Shown here: positions 59,810 to 64,000 of the stretch, in pieces
Layout of the letters: every line of letters starts with the position of its first letter
Numbering within the stretch: the first letter of the stretch is position 1
From: Nilaparvata lugens
Taxonomy: Eukaryota > Arthropoda > Insecta > Hemiptera > Delphacidae
Direction: 5' to 3'
Length of the DNA stretch: 64,000 nucleotides
Assembly (NCBI RefSeq): GCF_014356525.2
Contig: NC_052504.1
Location: 59,478,637-59,542,636, forward strand
The notes under the pieces: model-generated
The model's input: the letters and a program-made list of their open reading frames with translations, nothing else
Databases searched by the model: none
What the model was told of the DNA's origin: nothing
Made by a program: the position numbers and the translations under genes

Positions 59810-62800
59810 TTTCATTCATCACATGACAAGTGAGTGTTTATTGCAGTCAAAGTCGGCCTTTGGCAAGACTTTGGTGCATTACTTCTAAACTGAAATGTTC
59901 AAAAATGATCTCACAATGGATGGTGTGCTGAGAACAGCTGCTTTTTCCATGGCATATTTTGCACTTTTCGATATTCCCATCTGACAAAGATTTGCTGACA
60001 CTTTTCTAGTTACAACTCCAACCGTGGAGATAATGACAGGAACAATTGTGACCTTCTCTTGCATCCAGACATCCTTGATCTCAGCAACCAAGGGAAGGTA
60101 CTTGGAGACCTTTTCATTATAATACTGGTTCAAGTTGTGGCAGCATGGTATGCCAACATATATTAGTGTTGTTTCCTTGGCTACCTTATCCATGAGGATG
60201 ATTTCTGGCCTATTATGAGCAACTGTTCTGTCTGTCAGCACCGACCGATCCCAATATAACTTATGTGTCTCATTCTCCAAGACTGGGGATGGCTTGTACA
60301 AGTAGTAGGGCAGCTTCTGATTGATTATTTGGCACTTCAGAGCAAGGTCCTGATTCAAGATCCCAGCTACTGCATTGTGGCGCTTTAAATAGTCAGTAGC
60401 TGCCGGTGATTGACATGCAGACATGATGTGCTGAATAGTCTCAGATGCCAAGCCACAACGTCTGCATGAATAATCATTTATAAGCAGCTTTATTATATGA
60501 CTTTGATAATTCTTTGTTGCGATTACTTGATCCTGTATTGCCACCAAGAATCCTTCCGTTTCAATAAACAGGTCCCTGTGCCAAAGCCATGCATTGGAAG
60601 CCTCCTCATCAACTCCAGGCTGAGATAAGGCAAATGCATGTCTTCCATGAAGCTGCTTCGACTTCCATTGCTCCAGAATCTCACTCTCATGCTGTCTGTT
60701 GGTTTTAAAGTCCGCAGTAGGCAGCTCGGAAAGATTAAGTGGAGTGTACCCTTCATCAGCTTTTCTCACCACTGCATACAAGCCACCCTCCCTCTCCATG
60801 AAGTAAGTCTTCAAGCTCGTGATTTGTCACTCACAAGCCCATTTTATATCAATGAGCCCGCGCCCGCCTTTCTTTCTTGGCAATATGAGCCTCTCCATAC
60901 AGGCCTTAGGGTGATGAGCTCTGGACTTGGTGAGGAGCACTCTTGTTAATCTCATAAGATCTCCCAAATCAGTTGCAGTCCAACAAACAACACCGAATCA
61001 GTAAGTCAGCACAGGTATTGCATAAGTGTTGATGGCCTTGAACATATTATTGCCATTTAGCTGAGTCTTCAAAAGTCTCCTCAGTCTGGTAAGGTATGCC
61101 CATCTTTCATTTTCTGCTTGACATTCTTCTGGTCTATTTGTCTAGCCTGGCAAAAGCCCAAGTACTTGTAGACATCACTTGGCCCCATCGCTGCAAAAGC
61201 ACTCTCCAGGTCCTCATCAATCATTTGTGCCACGACTTGACCTCTCACAACACTGAGTGTCCTACACTTCTCCAGACCAAATGCCATGCAGATATCAGCA
61301 GAAAAGGTTCTTACCAGACCCAGCATTTCCTTCAGTTGATTTTCAGTACCCGCATAGAGCTTGATATCATCCATATACATCATGTGGGACAGTGGATGAA
61401 TTTCTCTTGCTTCTCCCTTCAGCTCCCTTCAGTGTTGTGGAATTGAGTAATGCAGACAATGGGTTCAGAGCTAAACAAAACCACAATGGGCTCAAACTAT
61501 CCCCTTGGAAAATACCTTGACAGACTGGTATAGTATTGGTCTGAATTTGTCCAGCATTACTGCTCATTTTCAGCACAGTCCCCCACATCGACATGAGATG
61601 CTTCAGCAGCATTATGACTGAGTTGTCAATTTTGTGAATATACAGGACTTCAATCAACCAGGAGTGAGGGACACTGTCAAAGGCTTTTCGGTAGTCAATA
61701 TAAGCCATATGAATATGCCTTTTCTTTTTGACAGCTTGTCCCATTGCCACTGAGTCAATGGTCAAAACCTCCTTGCTGCCCAGCCCACCTTTCATACAGC
61801 CCTTCTGCTTATCAGCCTGCAGTCTCTCCCGACTCAAGTATGACTGCACTTGATCTGTTATACATGCAGTGAGAACCTTGTATAGTGTACATAGGCAAGT
61901 GATTGGCCTATATTGGGAAGGGTCATGAGTTCTATCATTTTTAGGAAGCAAGTATGTCACTCCTTTGGTGAGAAATTGTGGAACTCTGTTGGGACTCTCA
62001 AGAAATGAGGAAAAGTGACTTGCTATGAATTGATGGAAGATTGGAAGCCTTTTCAACCAAAAATTGTGGAGCTTGTCTGGTCCAGGCGCAGACCAGTTGC
62101 TGGTTTTCGAGATTGCGTTTTTAACTTCAGCTGTTCCAATCAATATTCTTGGCATTTGTTGAGCTCCAGCCACTCTATCTTTCTCATTCTGAATCCATAA
62201 AGCATTTTGATTATGATCCCTGCCACCCGCCCACAAACCTCTCCAGTACTTCTCAACCTCACTCAGCTGTGGATGCTCTCCTCCATCTTCAACCTGTTCT
62301 CCACTTGGGCCCCTGTAAAAATCTTCTCACTTTTTTGAAACTTATAATTATCCTCCTCCCTTCTCAATGATATTCTGTAACGTCTCAGCCTATCAGCCTT
62401 AACAGCCAGCTTCTGAGTGAGGGTATCTAGCATCTCTTGAGGGGTTCTATTCAATGGATCCCTGTTGGTGTGATGTGATGCTTCTCTTCTCAATTGTTGG
62501 TAAGCATGAACAACCTTTCTTGATCTATTACCTTGCATGTATTGAGTAAGTCGTCCTAGTTTCTTCCTGAGCATATCAACTTGTCTACAGAGTCTCTCTT
62601 CCCAAGGTGGTATCCTTTTCTTCCTGAGTACTCTTTGTGCACCAGATACATCAATCCCAATTGCTCTCACAATTGCCACAATTGAGCAGTACATGACTGA
62701 ATGAAGTTCATCAAATGTCAATTTATCCAAATCAATGATTCGAGGTATCAACTCATTCATATTCTGGCAAGCCAATAACAGGTTTCTTGAGGGATGTACC

Positions 62801-62961
62801 CGAGGTATTGCTGGCCTACTTAAATGGTCTGTTCCATCAAACTCAGCAAGTGCTCTCCTAAACTCAATTTCCTCCTTCAACTCCTGATCAGGACCCTCCA
62901 CTGCACCAACCTCATTGAGTGGAACTGGGTGAGCAATTTCTGGCAAGAGGACAGGAATCTC

Positions 62962-62962
<1 letters not shown>
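59810..62962 (-). mobile_element. R4/Dong-like LINE, copy C of a tandem array, 5'-truncated at (ATT)n
   Basis: Third head-to-tail copy, more diverged from A and B than they are from each other. It is the most complete over the finger and endonuclease region. Its 5' end stops at 62962 directly against an (ATT)n tract, about 80 bp short of the 5' end of A and B. It keeps about 45 bp (near 62580-62630) that A and B have lost. Confidence 0.8.
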
Positions 62963-63030
<68 letters not shown>

Positions 63031-63036
63031 CATCAT
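59885..63036 (-). pseudogene. Copy C RT/restriction-like endonuclease polyprotein, broken
   Basis: The N-terminal frame (ending 62263) contains LPEIAHPVPLNEVGAVEGPD and RQVDMLRKKLGRLTQYMQG. A one-base deletion near 62318 ends it. The correct frame upstream of the RT reads HPQLSEVEKYWRGLWAGGRD. RT motif A is YIDYRKAFDSVPHSW, followed by SPLWFCLALNP. A small duplication of CTCCCTTCAG near 61420 shifts the frame just before YMDD (61378-61367). The C-terminal frame 60814-59885 is intact over the finger (CRRCGLASETIQHIMSAC) and the endonuclease (RPEIILMDKV, then VGIPCCHNLNQYYNEK). The nominal start inside the ATT tract (Met-Met-Ile repeats) is not a real N-terminus. Confidence 0.8.
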
Positions 63037-63045
63037 TATTATTAT
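62963..63045. repeat. (ATT)n microsatellite beside gene 2 exon 2
   Basis: About 80 bp of TTA repeats with a CATCATT interruption lie between the 5' end of LINE copy C and the polypyrimidine-rich acceptor region of peptide gene 2. On the minus strand it is (TAA)n, the known target of Dong-type elements. Confidence 0.9.
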
Positions 63046-63104
63046 CTACTGCCAGTAAATTTTATTGTTTTATTGTTTTATTCTTTTGAATTGAATAGTT
63101 GAAG

Positions 63105-63262
63105 CATCACCTGGATCTGAATTGGCGAGGATTGCCCGGTCTCTCATGAATCGAAGGCGATACTTGAATCGGCTCCATAGACCCTGCAGTAGACGCAGAA
63201 GACTTCGATTGAGAAAGCCACAACCTCAAACCGTACCTCGTCATTTGTTCTGGGGTCGATGA
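63105..63262 (+). CDS. Secreted cationic peptide gene 2, exon 2 (Arg-rich, C-terminal Gly-Arg)
   Basis: A T-rich tract (TTTTATTGTTTTATTCTTTT) and the acceptor GTTGAAG end at 63104. The spliced codon A|CA gives Thr, then 51 residues and TGA at 63260-63262, again 89 residues in all. It starts SPGSELARIARSLMNRRR, close to gene 1. The rest is strongly basic (SRRRRLRLRKPQP) with one Cys and ends RHLFWGR. Only 7 of the last 31 positions match gene 1, but the final Gly-Arg is kept. Possible processing sites are IAR, NRRR and SRRRR. A polyadenylation signal follows at 63298. An alternative acceptor at AATAG (63098) would add two residues. Confidence 0.72.
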
Positions 63263-63297
63263 AGAACACTTCCTGAAAACTTATCTGAAATTTTAAG

Positions 63298-63303
63298 AAT
63301 AAA
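63298..63303 (+). terminator. Putative polyadenylation signal of peptide gene 2
   Basis: AATAAA lies 36 bases past the stop codon of peptide gene 2, a typical position for a short 3' UTR. Confidence 0.5.
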
Positions 63304-64000
63304 TTGTTTTTAATCTGTAGTTAGAAAGCCAACACCGTACTTCAATTCACGAGAAGTTTTCATTCCCTTTACAGTACCATATAAAAGTATAATAATTATG
63401 TTAATTGAATGAATGTTTATTGGAGATCAGTGCTTTCCACAATATATTAATATTGACTCATTCATATCAAGTTATTACCACCTTATTTTCCAGGTATTTA
63501 GTGATGTGTACTTTGTTTGATGATCTAATAATAATAATACAGCATTCATCCTCTGATCTATCTCTTTAAAAATGGAAAATAGATACTGGAATATATAGAT
63601 TCATTAGAAATACAAAATTTCTAGGGCATATTGAGAGGATAAAGATTGATAGGATCCCCAGAGCAGTCATGACTTACAAGCCAGAAGGAAAAAGAACTAT
63701 TGATAGGCCTTTAGTTATTTAGTTGGTTATTTTATGTTAAGTCCATAAGGTGGGCATAAAACCCCCAAGGTCACGTCATGAGAACACAAAAAGAAACAAG
63801 TAGGCCAGTCGATCTATCAGTCCAAAAGAAAACGAATAAAAAAATCTGGTGTGGTACACTCACACAACTTTCCTTGCTCATTGAACTGTAAGCCTTATCC
63901 TTAGACGAGAATAATATAGGGGAATAACATAATGACGATTGGCGGCAAAATATTTGCAACTATGATCAGACTACTTTATATGTGTATATATAATTATTGT
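63304..64000. other. Non-coding end of window
   Basis: Apart from the LINE relic at 63597-63717 nothing is recognised. A 62-codon minus-strand frame at 63771-63959 has no known motif. Confidence 0.4.
63597..63717 (+). pseudogene. LINE C-terminal remnant (GHIERI ... KPEGKR)
   Basis: One frame reads RFIRNTKFLGHIERI, then IDRIPRAVMTYKPEGKRTID. This is the conserved C-terminal pattern (GHxxRM...P......KPxGKRxxGRP) of endonuclease-reverse transcriptases similar to the RTE-like copy at 52.4 kb. It is only about 40 residues long with no rest of the element, so it is a short relic. Confidence 0.55.

Larger units (their letters stand above)
48313..63104 (+). other. 14.8-kb intron of peptide gene 2, retrotransposon-filled
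   Basis: The intron is bounded by GTGAGT and TTGAAG. It holds about 530 bp of unique sequence (48313-48840), an RTE-like LINE, a two-copy repeat at 52941-53360, three R4/Dong-like LINEs on the opposite strand and an (ATT)n tract ending about 60 bp before the acceptor. Gene 1's matching intron is 1,728 bp. Splicing over this length is inferred from the paralogous exon pair and not shown directly. Confidence 0.6.

Noticed and set aside
54207..61446. Plus-strand frames of 66-117 codons repeated in the LINE array
   Set aside because: Antisense shadows of the minus-strand RT/endonuclease pseudogenes.

Overview
This is an AT-rich eukaryotic (insect) window dominated by transposable elements. There is no operon structure and no dense coding. 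Introns, signal-peptide exons, non-LTR retrotransposons, Tc1/mariner, hAT and piggyBac-type elements, tRNA-derived SINE heads and many (ATT)n microsatellites are visible. Several repeat motifs (GCGAGCGAAGCGAG blocks at 5.9, 24.2 and 25.2 kb; the GAGTGAGTCAGT stretch at 6.4 kb) look to me like those of planthopper (Nilaparvata-type hemipteran) genomes. That assignment is from memory and is only moderately secure.

The most interesting content is a pair of tandem, same-strand, two-exon genes for small secreted cationic peptides. Gene 1 has exon 1 at 41800-41911 and exon 2 at 43640-43797. Gene 2 has exon 1 at 48201-48312 and exon 2 at 63105-63262. Both first exons are 112 nt (37 codons plus one base), both introns are phase 1 with near-identical donors, and both second exons are 158 nt. 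Both predicted products are therefore 89 residues and align without a gap. The signal peptide and pro-region (ending in ARSLM) are conserved. The Arg/Pro-rich C-terminal part is largely different, yet both end Gly-Arg-stop, a possible amidation signal. I do not recognise the family.

Layout. 1-12.6 kb: mostly unrecognised non-coding DNA with a dispersed repeat (5.87-6.46 kb), a large foldback (6.70-7.15 kb), a two-copy 120-bp repeat (9.47-9.71 kb) and a MITE-like element (11.5 kb). 12.6-17.75 kb: a near-complete CR1-like LINE with a PHD-finger ORF1 and an APE/RT ORF2, split by a 506-bp tail of another LINE. 17.75-24.0 kb: non-coding, with a TTAA-flanked piggyBac-type MITE (22.39-22.87 kb). 24.0-28.36 kb: a nearly identical 2.18-kb tandem duplication. 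29.57-32.60 kb: a mariner-superfamily element with very long terminal inverted repeats and a broken DD41D transposase, itself carrying a 906-bp hAT-type insertion with an 8-bp target duplication. 32.6-41.7 kb: mostly featureless, with a LINE remnant at 38.8-39.7 kb. 41.7-63.3 kb: the peptide gene pair. The 14.8-kb intron of gene 2 holds an RTE-like LINE (48.85-52.74 kb) and a head-to-tail array of three R4/Dong-like LINEs on the opposite strand (53.4-62.96 kb) next to (TAA)n repeats. 63.3-64 kb: a short LINE C-terminal remnant.

How they fit together: apart from the two peptide genes I see no intact host gene. All transposon proteins are interrupted, so nothing in the window looks capable of autonomous movement. 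Gene 2's long intron is almost wholly retrotransposon, while gene 1 keeps a 1.7-kb intron with only a SINE-like piece.
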